Shown in pieces: positions 33,805-44,200 of a stretch of 64,000 bases of DNA. Position numbers and translations under genes: made by a program. Position 1 is the first letter of the stretch. Every line of letters begins with the position of its first letter. The DNA comes from Paenibacillus oryzisoli. Its GTDB lineage: Bacteria > Bacillota > Bacilli > Paenibacillales > NBRC-103111. The stretch is taken from assembly GCF_001653565.1 (NCBI RefSeq), contig NZ_LYPB01000050.1, forward strand, positions 1-64,000. Reading direction: 5' to 3'. A model generated the notes under the pieces. It saw only the letters and a list, made by a program, of their open reading frames with translations, was not told the origin of the DNA and did not search any database.

Positions 33805-35358
33805 TTATTTATTGTTCTTTACATAGTCGTCCAGCTGTTTCTGCGCTTCTGCGATCACTTTATCTAGACCCGCTTCTTTATTTTTGGTATTGAGGGTTTT
33901 TACGGCTTCCACCGGATCATTAATGACACCAAGCGTAATTGGATTCCGGTATTGATCTTTGACGTTTTTGATCGCTGCCAATTCGTTCTTCACATTCGTT
34001 GTATCGAACACAAAGTTAAGAAGCGGATTCGTAATTGCAGTTTTCGTCCAAGCTGCTTTAATCGCCCCAACCTCCTTCGGTTCGTCGGCAAGCGGCTTAA
34101 TCAATCCTTCCGTACGCCAGCCCCAAGGAGAACCGGAGTCGATCTTGTAGCCGGAATCCGTTCCGCCGAGCGCTTGTATCTTTTTGTCTGCAGTCAACTC
34201 ATAATGCTTCCCCTTAATGCCATACGTTGTAAGGTTAAAGTAGTCCTCATTGTTCCGGAACAAATCGAGCAGCATCAGGGCTCTCTCCGGGTTTTTGGAA
34301 TTGGCATTAATCGACATCCCATTTCCGATATACGGATTCACATAGGTTGCTTTCCCATTGTAAAGATCAAACAGCTCGACTTTCCACTCCGGATGTTTCT
34401 GATTCGCTGCCGTTACACCGAGACTCATATCCTGAATGTTTCCAGCCATCGCTGCACTTTTACCAGCAAGGAACGAATCTTTAATTGGCGTCTTATTCAG
34501 CAGAGCATTCTGGGACCAGTAACCTTTTTTGTTCCAATCGGCCATCTTTTTCGCAAATTCCGAATATTGCGGAGTTTGCGCGATATCAATCAATTTGCCC
34601 GACTTATCTTTTAAGTCCACAGAAACGAGCGAATTACCAATAATGAGCTTAGGTGTTAATTCAGTCCCAACCATGAAGTCGTACATCGTATAAGCATTAA
34701 TGCCTTCATCGAAAGGCACCATATTCGGTTCATTTTTGGAAATAGCTTCAAGGTATTTCTCAAAATCATTGATCGTTTTTAACTCAGGGATGTTGTACTT
34801 CGCTCTCAAATCGCCTCTGACGCCGACAACGGCCATAGAGAAATCTTTGGTCGAGGCAGGTACCATATAAATTTTATTTTGCACCTTTGCCTGCTCCCAG
34901 GCTTCTTTCGGCATTTCCTTCATCGTCTTCGGTGCATTTTTAGTTAACATATCCGGCGTAAGCTCAAGGAATGCCCCTTTAATTGCTTGCTCGCCATACT
35001 TGATCCAGTTTGCCGAGAAAACCAAATCGAAATCTTCACCCGTTGCAAACAGCAGCGGATACTTCTGTAAATAATCTCCCCAAGATAGGAAAATAGGCTC
35101 AACTGTTGCATTAATATCACGTTTCAGCATCTTATTGACTTCGTCATAGACAAGCCCTATGTCCTTGGGCTGATCGCCGATCAGGTACATTTTCAGCTTC
35201 ACTTCTTTAGAAATGTCCGGTTTGTTCGATGGGGCTGCCGTACTCGTGCCTGCGGTTGGATTAGGTGATGCCGTTCCTTGGCCTGAGTTTGTCGAACAGC
35301 CTGCCATAAGCATGACTGCTGCCAAGCTGACTGTCATCAGTGTCTTTACATGTTTCAT
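33805..35358 (-). CDS. Extracellular solute-binding lipoprotein (LplA-type)
   Basis: A 517-residue lipoprotein binding component of the sugar importer. The signal peptide ends in the lipobox LMAGC (Cys about 21), followed by a Ser/Thr/Pro linker (to about 50). The rest has the family layout with EVVN-like DEVNKMLKRDINATVEP, the SWGDYLQKYPLLFATGEDFDLVF motif and a C-terminal DYVKNNK. Its large size is typical of binding proteins paired with LplB/YtcP permeases. It lies 57 bp after the YtcP-type permease gene. Confidence 0.92.
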   Translation of the reverse strand: MKHVKTLMTVSLAAVMLMAGCSTNSGQGTASPNPTAGTSTAAPSNKPDISKEVKLKMYLIGDQPKDIGLVYDEVNKMLKRDINATVEPIFLSWGDYLQKYPLLFATGEDFDLVFSANWIKYGEQAIKGAFLELTPDMLTKNAPKTMKEMPKEAWEQAKVQNKIYMVPASTKDFSMAVVGVRGDLRAKYNIPELKTINDFEKYLEAISKNEPNMVPFDEGINAYTMYDFMVGTELTPKLIIGNSLVSVDLKDKSGKLIDIAQTPQYSEFAKKMADWNKKGYWSQNALLNKTPIKDSFLAGKSAAMAGNIQDMSLGVTAANQKHPEWKVELFDLYNGKATYVNPYIGNGMSINANSKNPERALMLLDLFRNNEDYFNLTTYGIKGKHYELTADKKIQALGGTDSGYKIDSGSPWGWRTEGLIKPLADEPKEVGAIKAAWTKTAITNPLLNFVFDTTNVKNELAAIKNVKDQYRNPITLGVINDPVEAVKTLNTKNKEAGLDKVIAEAQKQLDDYVKNNK

Positions 35359-35415
35359 CGATAAATCCTCCCCTTTATTGATTCACTCATCTATGATCAA
35401 CGGCCACAGCCGGTG

Positions 35416-36306
35416 TCATCCTTTAACGGAGCCTATCGTAATACCTTGAATGAAATATTTTTGGACAAAAGGATAAAGAAGAACGATCGGTCCTGTCGCG
35501 ATGACCGTCATGGCGAGCTTGAAAGATTCTTTCGGCGTATCCATGACGACAGAGCCTTGCGAAGCCACGGATGAGTTGGCGAAGGCAATACTGCTCAAGA
35601 TTTTATAGAGGAAGTATTGCAGCGGGTACAGATTTTCTTTATTGATAAACAAGGTCGCATGATACCAATCATTCCAATAATTAAGCGCAATGAACAAACC
35701 TATAGTAGCCAGCGCTGGCTTGGTCAATGGAAGTATCATGGAGAAAAAGATACGGAAATCGCCAGCACCATCAATCTTTGCCGATTCGCTGATGGCATCA
35801 GGAATGGTCGAGCTAATAAAGCTTCTCATGATAATAATATAAAACACGTTTAATAAAGCAGGCACAATCAAGGCCAAGAGCGAGTCCTTCCATCCTAAAT
35901 ACTTGACGATCATAATGTACCATGGTACAAGTCCACCGGAAAATAAGGTAGTAAAGAAGAAATAGAAGGCGAATACGTTTCGGTACTTAAAGTCTTTTCG
36001 CTGCAGCACGTATGCTGTCATCGCTGTAAGAAACAGTCCGAGCAGGGTACCGATGATCGTAACCAATAACGTAATTTGATAAGCGGATACGATCTGCTTA
36101 GGATTTTTAAAAATAAATACGTAGGCATCAAATGAAAGCTTGCTCGGCATGAGGCTGTATCCGTTCCTAATAATTTGGGTTTCCTCCGTGACTGAGCCTA
36201 TGACGATCATAAGGAACGGAATTAAACACATGACTGCGAACAACGATATGAAGAAATAGCCGATGATTTGGAACACATATTTCTCTACAGATTGCTTACT
36301 CTCCAT
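35416..36306 (-). CDS. Sugar ABC transporter permease, YtcP family
   Basis: Second permease of the importer (296 aa, six helices). The EAA loop is ESAKIDGAGDFRIFFSMILPLTKPAL. The C terminus FVQKYFIQGITIGSVKG is typical of this family. ATG 36306 is chosen because GGAGG lies 5 bp upstream; the frame is open to 36321. First gene of the operon: YtcP-type permease, binding protein, LplB-type permease, giant lyase. Its promoter region is shared in design with the esterase gene at 40889. Confidence 0.92.
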   Translation of the reverse strand: MESKQSVEKYVFQIIGYFFISLFAVMCLIPFLMIVIGSVTEETQIIRNGYSLMPSKLSFDAYVFIFKNPKQIVSAYQITLLVTIIGTLLGLFLTAMTAYVLQRKDFKYRNVFAFYFFFTTLFSGGLVPWYIMIVKYLGWKDSLLALIVPALLNVFYIIIMRSFISSTIPDAISESAKIDGAGDFRIFFSMILPLTKPALATIGLFIALNYWNDWYHATLFINKENLYPLQYFLYKILSSIAFANSSVASQGSVVMDTPKESFKLAMTVIATGPIVLLYPFVQKYFIQGITIGSVKG

Positions 36307-36340
36307 GCAGCCCTCCATCAATTCGCTTTGTTTAGGACAA

Positions 36341-36462
36341 CCGGTTTCCTAATTCCATCGTAGACTACGATCAAGCTCCCCGTATACTTCACAAACCCGT
36401 GAATAGTCTCCATTTTTTTGTGAAAGGCAACTAAACGAATTTGTTCCGCTTTACACTTTTTG
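36341..36462 (-). promoter_or_regulatory. Bipartite regulated promoter of the lyase/importer operon
   Basis: Core block 36341-36395 reads on the minus strand as TTTGTGAAGTATACGGGG, a 13-bp variable gap, then a -10-like TACGAT and GAATTAGGAAACCGG. A second block (36438-36462) carries CAAAAAGTG and GGAACAAATT. Both blocks recur at 40936-41057 with the same 57-bp distance between them. The divergent AraC regulator (36531) is the obvious candidate activator. Confidence 0.65.
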
Positions 36463-36530
36463 TACCTGCTCTTACCTGTTTACTAAATATTCATTATAAT
36501 AATGGCAACGATCCCGAATAAGGAAGGAGC

Positions 36531-38786
36531 ATGGACAATACGATGAAACTCACAACGGCCCGCACATCCAATAAACTTTACGCCAACATCTTCCTTTCGC
36601 TCATCGTTTGCATCATCCTCACCATCGTAACTTTGTCCTCTGCACTCTACGCGAGTTTCGAGAAGATCGCCTTATCAAATATCTATGCATCGGAGAAAAG
36701 CAGCTTGTCCCAGACGAGCTACAGTGCTAAATCAATGATTGAAAACTCGACGAACTACGCGCTGCAAATATACGCCGATCCACTGCTCGATAAGCTCCTA
36801 CACTATACATCCCCAGGCAGTGTGGAAACGAACACCGCTTTAAATCGCTTGAATACATATCTGAATATCAACTATTTCATCCATTCCATTTATCTGTACA
36901 GCAAGAACTCCAAAACATTTTACTCAGCCACCCTGTCCTCCCTAAATACGATTCAAGGCTTCGACGATTTCTACGATGCGGACGCGCGCATGTTAGTAGA
37001 GCATTTCACAAATTACAAACGGTTGGCACCTATTCCCCGGGCAATACCCGTTCAAACTCCTTTTCAGGAAGTCAAAATGGCTAATGTATACACTTTCGTT
37101 TTCTATGATCTGCAAGGCCAGTCTAAGGATATCGACAATATGATTATGCTTAACGTACCCGAGCGATGGATGAAGGACGCCATTACAAGCCTTGATATGA
37201 ATAAAAATGGGTCCACGTTCATCATCGATAGCAAAGGCACCCTGGTAACTAGTACGGATTCGATGCCTTTCCTGGCAGATTTGAAGGATAAACCTTATGT
37301 ACAAAAAATATTGACTGCTTCCGCTAATCAAGCATCCGATTATTTTGTCGATGATGTAGAGGGTGTGAAATCGTTAGTTGTATACTCCAAACATGAATTT
37401 ACCAACTGGCTTTTCATCCGGATACTGCCTTATGACACCATTATGGGGAAAGTGGAAATGATTAAGGAAACCGTACTTTGGATCTGTTTGCTCATTCTAT
37501 TAATTGGGCTCAGCATTTCATTCTTCTTATCCAGAACGCTATACAAGCCGATTGAGAAAGTCACATCCAAATTAAATACATTGATGAAGGAAAAACGCAA
37601 TAATCACGATAAGTTAAAGCAAAACTTCTTACGTCAGCTTGTTCACAATAGTGGATTTAGAAAACCAACTGATCTCGAAACCAAACTCAGTGAATTCGAT
37701 ATCGCGATGGATCCGACCAGTGACTTTATCATTGTCCTTTTCGTAGTCGACCGATTTGATTCATTTTCCAAGCAATATCACTTTGAAGACCGCGTTCTGC
37801 TCAAATACGGCATGATGAACATCGCCTCCGAACTGTTCTCACAAATCGGCATCTGCGAGTGTATTGATATCGATGAGAAGACCCTTGCGGTGCTACTGAA
37901 TGGCAGCTTCCAAAGTGATCAAGCATGGATGGATACGGTAAAAAAGGTGCAAGACTCAGCTGAGCAATTCCTCAGCATCTCGCTGTCTGCCTCCATTAGC
38001 AGAACCGGCGACAGCCTCGTTGAAGTATCGGACTTATACACGGAAGCGCTGCAGCAGTTGAAATACAAATTTACCGACGGTTACCGTTGCATGTTGCACA
38101 GCCGTCAGCATCGTCCGCAAGCGCTCACGCCGTACATCCATCCTGTTGGACTTGAGAATAATATGTTGGAGACGATTAAGCTTGGCAAAGCGGAAGAGTC
38201 TAAGAAATGGTTCAATGAAATTGTACGTGCCGTCGACCCGCCTTCCTATATCGTTTATAACATGTTATTCAATCAGTTGGCCTTCTCGCTCAGTACGACG
38301 GCACTTGGAATGGATAAAAATGCTAGCATCCCATTGGATTATGATTTCAGTTCCTTTATCCATCACATGCATAAGCTAGAGACGCTTCAAGATGTACACA
38401 ATCATTTCTGCGAATTAATCGATGGGCTTTGTCTGGGTTTCAAGGATAAGAAGAGCTCAAAACACGACAACCTGATTGCATCCATTGATACAATCATTGG
38501 TCAGAATTACGCCGACCGGGAATTGTCCTTATTTAAAATTGCGGAAATTCTCGATTTATCCCCCGCCTATCTGGGGCGGATTTTCAAAAAGCTCGCCAAC
38601 CAGTCGGTTCCCGATTATTTAAACGAATACCGAATCCAGCGAGCAAAGGAACTTCTTCTTTCCACGCATGCGCCAATTGAGGAAATCTCGCAGAAGACTG
38701 GCTATAACAACAGCACTTATTTCTATAAGGTCTTTAAAAAATATACAGGTATTACGCCTGCCGAATATCGAAATAACGGAACTTAA
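36531..38786 (+). CDS. Membrane-bound AraC-family regulator
   Basis: A 751-residue one-component regulator. It has a membrane helix at about 18-42, an extracellular sensor region (about 45-300, Cache-like), a second helix (about 312-332), a cytoplasmic linker, and a C-terminal AraC double helix-turn-helix (about 645-750) with LFKIAEILDLSPAYLGRIFKK, NEYRIQRAKELL and TGYNNSTYFYKVFKKYTGITPAEYR. It is divergent from the lyase/importer operon, 224 bp away, and likely senses oligosaccharide or a binding protein outside the cell. AAGGAAGGAG precedes ATG 36531; an ATG at 36543 is an alternative. Confidence 0.9.
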   Translation: MDNTMKLTTARTSNKLYANIFLSLIVCIILTIVTLSSALYASFEKIALSNIYASEKSSLSQTSYSAKSMIENSTNYALQIYADPLLDKLLHYTSPGSVETNTALNRLNTYLNINYFIHSIYLYSKNSKTFYSATLSSLNTIQGFDDFYDADARMLVEHFTNYKRLAPIPRAIPVQTPFQEVKMANVYTFVFYDLQGQSKDIDNMIMLNVPERWMKDAITSLDMNKNGSTFIIDSKGTLVTSTDSMPFLADLKDKPYVQKILTASANQASDYFVDDVEGVKSLVVYSKHEFTNWLFIRILPYDTIMGKVEMIKETVLWICLLILLIGLSISFFLSRTLYKPIEKVTSKLNTLMKEKRNNHDKLKQNFLRQLVHNSGFRKPTDLETKLSEFDIAMDPTSDFIIVLFVVDRFDSFSKQYHFEDRVLLKYGMMNIASELFSQIGICECIDIDEKTLAVLLNGSFQSDQAWMDTVKKVQDSAEQFLSISLSASISRTGDSLVEVSDLYTEALQQLKYKFTDGYRCMLHSRQHRPQALTPYIHPVGLENNMLETIKLGKAEESKKWFNEIVRAVDPPSYIVYNMLFNQLAFSLSTTALGMDKNASIPLDYDFSSFIHHMHKLETLQDVHNHFCELIDGLCLGFKDKKSSKHDNLIASIDTIIGQNYADRELSLFKIAEILDLSPAYLGRIFKKLANQSVPDYLNEYRIQRAKELLLSTHAPIEEISQKTGYNNSTYFYKVFKKYTGITPAEYRNNGT

Positions 38787-38787
38787 C

Positions 38788-38834
38788 ACAAAAAGGGCTT
38801 ACGCTTGTATCTTGCTAGCGTAAGCCCTTTTTGT
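38788..38834. terminator. Bidirectional terminator between the AraC gene and the dehydrogenase
   Basis: AAAAAGGGCTTACGCT pairs with AGCGTAAGCCCTTTTT over 16 bp, with A/T runs at both ends; it serves both convergent genes. Confidence 0.93.
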
Positions 38835-38846
38835 TACGTACAGCCC

Positions 38847-39845
38847 TTAAGCCATCCTATGAAGTTCGGACAGCTTCACTTCACCCATGAGCGGGCTGCC
38901 CTGGACGAAGAGATCGACTTCACGAGCGATAAATCTGCCAAGCCGATGGAGCCCGTTGTTGGTCGCTCCAGCAATGTGCGGGATTAACGTAACATTTGGC
39001 AGCGTACGGAACGGGTGGTGGAGCTCAGGCGGTTCGGGCTGCGTAACGTCTAAGCAGGCCCATAGCCTTCCTTTACGCAATTCCACAACCAGCGCTTCCT
39101 CATCAATGAGTGATCCCCTTGCTGTATTAATAAGGATTGCATCGTCCTTCATTAAACGCAGTGTCCTTTCGTTCATCAAATGATGCGTTGCTGGAATGGA
39201 AGGAGCATGAATAGACACGACATCGGTTAATTGAAGTAGTTGGTCCAGCTCTACCTTAACTGCTCCCATCTCTTGAATTTGACTAGCGGACAAGAAAGGA
39301 TCATAGACCAACACTTGCACCTCAAACTGCTGCAGCAAGTGAATGTAATATTTACCTGACAAACCAGCTCCGATGACCCCTACCGTTACCTCGTACAGTT
39401 CTCGAACAAGCTCACGCTGTTTATGCCACTCGCCTTCCCGCGTATTGCGGGCAAGCTGCCAGATGTTCTTCAACGAGACGATGGTTAGGCCGAGGGTCGT
39501 TTCCGCCACTCCGTGCGCCAGCGCTTCATTCGCGCTGCAGACACGAATCCCTCTCGAAATGACATCGGGGCTCATAAGCGGCTTGACCGTGCCAGCCGCA
39601 TGAGCGATCAGCTTCAGCCCTGGACAACCGTCGAGGATTGCGGCCTCGAATGGCGGACAGTCCCAGGAAGTAATGGCGATATCCGCCCCCTCGATTAGCT
39701 CCGCGACTTCTTCCGGAGTAGGGGTACCTTTACGAGGATTCATGCATAAGGTGCCATGACGCTGCATTTGCTCTAAATGCTCAGGCTTAAAAATACGCTC
39801 CGTATATGCGGCATCCTGAAGCATTACAATCTTTAGTTGTTTCAT
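38847..39845 (-). CDS. D-isomer-specific 2-hydroxyacid dehydrogenase
   Basis: NAD(P)-dependent 2-hydroxyacid dehydrogenase (332 aa), interconverting a D-2-hydroxyacid and its 2-keto acid. The dinucleotide fold is GVIGAGLSGKYY (near 155). The active-site Arg lies in NTARGSLIDEEAL, the Glu in VTQPEPPELHHP and the His in LIPHIAGAT. It follows the esterase by 3 bp in a two-gene unit next to the lyase operon. The substrate is unknown; an acid from uronate breakdown is plausible. Confidence 0.9.
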   Translation of the reverse strand: MKQLKIVMLQDAAYTERIFKPEHLEQMQRHGTLCMNPRKGTPTPEEVAELIEGADIAITSWDCPPFEAAILDGCPGLKLIAHAAGTVKPLMSPDVISRGIRVCSANEALAHGVAETTLGLTIVSLKNIWQLARNTREGEWHKQRELVRELYEVTVGVIGAGLSGKYYIHLLQQFEVQVLVYDPFLSASQIQEMGAVKVELDQLLQLTDVVSIHAPSIPATHHLMNERTLRLMKDDAILINTARGSLIDEEALVVELRKGRLWACLDVTQPEPPELHHPFRTLPNVTLIPHIAGATNNGLHRLGRFIAREVDLFVQGSPLMGEVKLSELHRMA

Positions 39846-39848
39846 CCC

Positions 39849-40889
39849 TTACTCGCCTTCCTTCTTCAACCATTGATTAAGGAACTGGTAGGCTAACATC
39901 CGTATCTCCTCCGGAAAATCATGTCCGCCCGTCCCCAGGTAGGACTGAAAAAGGTCTTCTTTTCCTAACCATCGGTAAAGCCTCGAGAGCTCCAGCATCC
40001 CTTCCCCAACCGATTGCCAATGAGGAAATATATGATCATCTTGTCCCGCGTAGCTGAAAAACGGCGTTGGGGCGCACAAGGCGACGATCTCGTGATATTC
40101 AAAGGGAATCCGGTCCTGTTGTAAATCCGCTGAAACTTTCGGGATATGCGTGTAAGGATAAGTGCGGTAGCCCCAATGCTCCGGATGTGGATCGCCAGTA
40201 AACGGACTGAACCCGCAGCTGGAAACAACAGCTTTAATACGTTGGTCTAAACCAGCCAGGAAATAAGCGTTATAAGCGCCAAACGAATGTCCGATCACCC
40301 CGACAGCAAGCGGATTAACATAATCCAACGTGCATAATACATCTATGCCTTGCATGTGATCTGTTATATTCTTGGCGACTGTTGACCACTCAGGATACTG
40401 TTCATAAAAAGGTGTACTATCAAATGCCGCTCTGCTCGGGTAGATCCGTTCACCGGCTGTCAGTGCATCGGGGACCAGCACCACATAACCGTGCTCCACC
40501 AGTTCCAGCGCGTACAAGCGGTTTTTCCCACCAGTCGAAAGCGCAATAAAATCTTTCCCTTGCTCATGTGTTGAATGGAGTGCAAGAACGGCAGGGTAGC
40601 CTGCTTTTATAGAACAATTGGATCCATTGTCATCTGGAATAAGGAGGTACGCGGTAACTGTATCACCATGTACCGTATCATATTCGATATGAAGCCTCGT
40701 ATGGTTTGATTCCTTGCTCTGGCAATTGACTTGCACACGGACTGGCACCCTGGCAGGCAGTTCACCAATGTACGAAAGCCAGGTTTCACGAATTCCAGAC
40801 AGCTTTTCCGCCCATTGTTCATAACTCACAATCCCATTCAAGAGCGGTGGAATGCCCGTTTGGTTAATTCGGGATAATACATAGACCAC
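39849..40889 (-). CDS. Alpha/beta hydrolase (dienelactone hydrolase/acetyl-xylan-esterase-like)
   Basis: A 346-residue cytoplasmic alpha/beta hydrolase. The nucleophile elbow is GHSFGAYNAY (Ser near 210). An acid is probably supplied by the DDHIFPHW region and the His by GTGGHDFPEE near the C terminus. There is no signal peptide. It may remove acetyl or other ester groups from imported oligosaccharides. I start at GTG 40889, with AAGGG 8 bp upstream; the frame extends to a GTG at 40928 inside the conserved promoter block, which argues against that start. The promoter copies that of the lyase operon. Confidence 0.8.
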   Translation of the reverse strand: MVYVLSRINQTGIPPLLNGIVSYEQWAEKLSGIRETWLSYIGELPARVPVRVQVNCQSKESNHTRLHIEYDTVHGDTVTAYLLIPDDNGSNCSIKAGYPAVLALHSTHEQGKDFIALSTGGKNRLYALELVEHGYVVLVPDALTAGERIYPSRAAFDSTPFYEQYPEWSTVAKNITDHMQGIDVLCTLDYVNPLAVGVIGHSFGAYNAYFLAGLDQRIKAVVSSCGFSPFTGDPHPEHWGYRTYPYTHIPKVSADLQQDRIPFEYHEIVALCAPTPFFSYAGQDDHIFPHWQSVGEGMLELSRLYRWLGKEDLFQSYLGTGGHDFPEEIRMLAYQFLNQWLKKEGE

Positions 40890-40935
40890 AATTGAATCCC
40901 TTCTTTCTAATAGAATGGCACGTAACACAGGACGA

Positions 40936-41057
40936 CTGGTTACCTAAGTTCATCATAGTCGAACCCCTAATCTCCCGTATACTTTACAATTTATAGAAAG
41001 AACTGAAGTTTTTAATGTACATATACTCAACTAATTTGTTCCACTGTCCACTTTTTG
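40936..41057 (-). promoter_or_regulatory. Bipartite promoter of the esterase-dehydrogenase unit
   Basis: The minus strand shows ATTGTAAAGTATACGGG, a variable 13-bp gap, -10-like TATGAT and GAACTTAGGTAACC (40936-40990), plus the distal block CAAAAAGTGG and GGAACAAATT (41033-41057). Blocks and the 57-bp spacing equal those at 36341-36462. The remaining 41058-41230 shows no gene. Confidence 0.65.
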
Positions 41058-41232
41058 CTTCAAAATATCCCTACATCTTTACTTCGCGCCGGTCGGGCGA
41101 CGGAGGGACCCACCTTGCGCACAATTCTACTTATTGAAGAAACTGGCGTCTCAAGATTATCCATAATTCACTAAAATACAAGCAAGAGCATCGCTATGTT
41201 TTCACCCGAAACTTATACTTGCTTTCTAATAC

Positions 41233-41276
41233 AAAAAAAAGACATGCACTCACGGGGATTCCCGCTGTACATGTCC
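41233..41276 (-). terminator. Terminator of the GH59-like gene
   Basis: GGACATGTACAGCGGG pairs with CCCGTGAGTGCATGTC, followed by TTTTTTTT on the minus strand just after the stop at 41291. Confidence 0.85.
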
Positions 41277-41290
41277 TTCGTTCTACCTCA

Positions 41291-44200
41291 TTATTTCTGC
41301 ATTCCGTTCAGAAGATTGGAAATCACTTGCGCGCTTTCAGCGCGCGTCATCCGCTCCTGTGGAGCAAATTGATTTGCACTGCGTCCTTGAATCAAACCGA
41401 CTGCTTGCGCAGCACTTACTGCGTTTTGTGCCCACTCTTGGATTTGAGCATGATCACTAAACCGGTTAGTTTTCGTCAAAGATACTTTCTTGCCTTTCAT
41501 GAATTCGTAGGCACGAACGGTCATAACGGCCATTTCTTCACGTGTAATCGCGTCGTCAGGTGCAAATGTATCTTCACTGCGGCCGAGTACGATACCCGCC
41601 TCATTCACTTGAGCAATTGCCTCTGCATACCATGCCCCAGGCTGTACATCCTTAAATCGAGCGCTGTTCATTGCTTTCAAGCCTAGCGTACGGCCAAGCA
41701 TAGCTGCAAATTGCGCCCGTGTCACGTTTCCTTCAGGATTAAATTCCGTTTCCGTGACACCATCGATGATATGCTTTGCCGCCATGTTCTTAATTACGCT
41801 GCTAGCCCATGAAGACGAACTCACATCCGTAAATGTTTTGTTAAATTCAAGCACAGCATATTGACTGAAATGCGCTATCTTAACAGTCATCACACCATTA
41901 ACCAACGTCCCACCTACATATTGAATGGTGCCATCTGCTGCGATGTAGTACACGCCTAACAGATTAGGATCCGCATTCGGGTTGACTTTAAACGAAACTA
42001 CCAATGGCTCCTTAAATGTTGTTACGGGTACATGCGTTCCGTCTATTGTAACCATATCTAAGTTGAAATCATACACATCACTTGCCGTGGCTACACGGGC
42101 AGCTCCGTTGATCGCCTGATTATTAATGAGATTCGTCACGCGGTCTTTAGAAGCAACCGTTGCGGAGAAGCTAATTTGTGCACCTTCAGCTTGTGTGCCA
42201 GTAACAGCTCCATGTATATTTTTGAGCGCTTCTTTAGAGAATTCAATTGTAAAATCTTTCTGTACGAGTTGAAGGCTATTATCCCCAACTAGGTCAATAA
42301 TACGACTTGGCAACAGTACAGTATCTTTACCATCTTTGATTTGAGCTGTAATCGTACCCGCAACTGCCGCAGGTAAATCCATCTCTTTTATAACTTGGGT
42401 AGACGTCGGCTCTTGTGTTGTTGGAGTCTCAGGTGTATTTGGCGTTTCAGGTGTAACCGGTGTTTCTGGATCTGGCGTTTGTGGTTGCTCTTGAGCGGCC
42501 ACAATGACAGTTCTCGTTACTTCCGCAGCTGCATTACCTGCAGCGTCACTCACGTTGTAGTGATACGTGTACGTGTCCGCTACGGTTGTATCAAGGGTCG
42601 TTCCGTTGTACACACCACTATTCATAGTGTTGGTGATCGTCGTCACGATATTCCCCGTGATATTGCCATCTCGGTCATCTTCAGCCGTAGCTCCAGCATC
42701 TGTGTAACTTGCACCATGTACTACATGAATGATTGCATCACCATTTAACGTAAGGATTGGCTTTGTTACATCAGGGCTTTCGGATACAATTACTTGTCGC
42801 GTTACTTCCACAGCTGCGTTACCTGCAGCATCACTCACATTGTAGTGATACGTATACGTTCCCGCTACTGATGTATCGATAGTCGTTCCGCTGTGCACAT
42901 CACTATTCATATTGTTGGTGATCGTCGTAACGATATTCCCCGTAATATTGCCATCTCGGTCATCTGCAGCTGTGGCTCCCACATCACTGTAACTCGCACC
43001 ATAGGCAAGATGTATGACTCCATCTCCCTGCAGTGTAATAATCGGCTTCGTTACATCCGGATTCTCGGATACGTTTACTGTACGCGTCACTTCCACAGCT
43101 GCATTACCTGCTGCATCACTCACGTTATAGTGATACGTGTACGTGCCCGCTACTGTTGTATTAATAGTCGTTCCGCTATAGACGCCGCTATACACATTGC
43201 TGGTGACTGTCGTCACGATACTTCCTGTGAGATTGCCATCGCGATCATCTGCGGCTGTAGCTCCCCCATCCACATAAGTCGAGCCGACGGCAAGATTTAC
43301 CACGGCTTCACCAACTAGTGAAATAACAGGTTTGGTGGTATCTAGGGCTGTAATTGTTCCGCTAATTACACTCGTTGCATCCGCATTCCCTTTAGATAAC
43401 ACAACACTGAACGTAAAGTTGCCATCCGTGTCTGCACTTGCGGATTGGAGAGATGCGTAGGTAATTTCTCCAACCGTAACACCAGTCGCATTCAAGCCAG
43501 TTAATGCAGGAATGGTCTGACCTAACCATAACTTAACGGAATCCTTCGTGTTCGCAATCACTTTGTCAACGCTATAAGTTGCTGTGTCAATAATGCTTTT
43601 GGCACTATCAACAGCTTGCTGGTCAGCTGGATTTACGATTTTCTTCGCTACACCTAGATAGCTAATCAATGCAGCTTGATTTCCTGAATAGGTGTTATTG
43701 ACTGTGTATTTAACGGTTCCGTCTGTAGGAAGGTTAAAATCATAGGAAACCGCCGTACCATCAGGTCCTGCGACTAAGCCACTTCGTACAGTCTTTGTTA
43801 CGAGTTGCCCCCCGGCATCTGGGTAGCTCAAGGTAATGTCCATTGTACGGGACGTATTATTCCACCAGTCCCGATGGAAGGATGTTATCGTGTACTTGCC
43901 TGCTGTCAAAGGAAGCACATACACGAGCGGGTTATTCCTCGTATCTGAACCATAGACACCTGTTTGACTTTTGTCCGTTGCGACAACGGCACCCGTGATC
44001 GTTTTGTACTTGTAATTCGCATCGGTTGGCGTATGCCCCCAAACCGTATCGCTTGTCGATGGTTGATCCGCCTTATCGTTCAACAAGCTTGCGCCTATCA
44101 CACTCTTAATGGCTGTAAATGGTGGCGTTGCATCGCCAACGACGCCAGTGTCGATAAAGTACACCAAATCACTAGGTATTACTTCCACTTGTACATTCAC

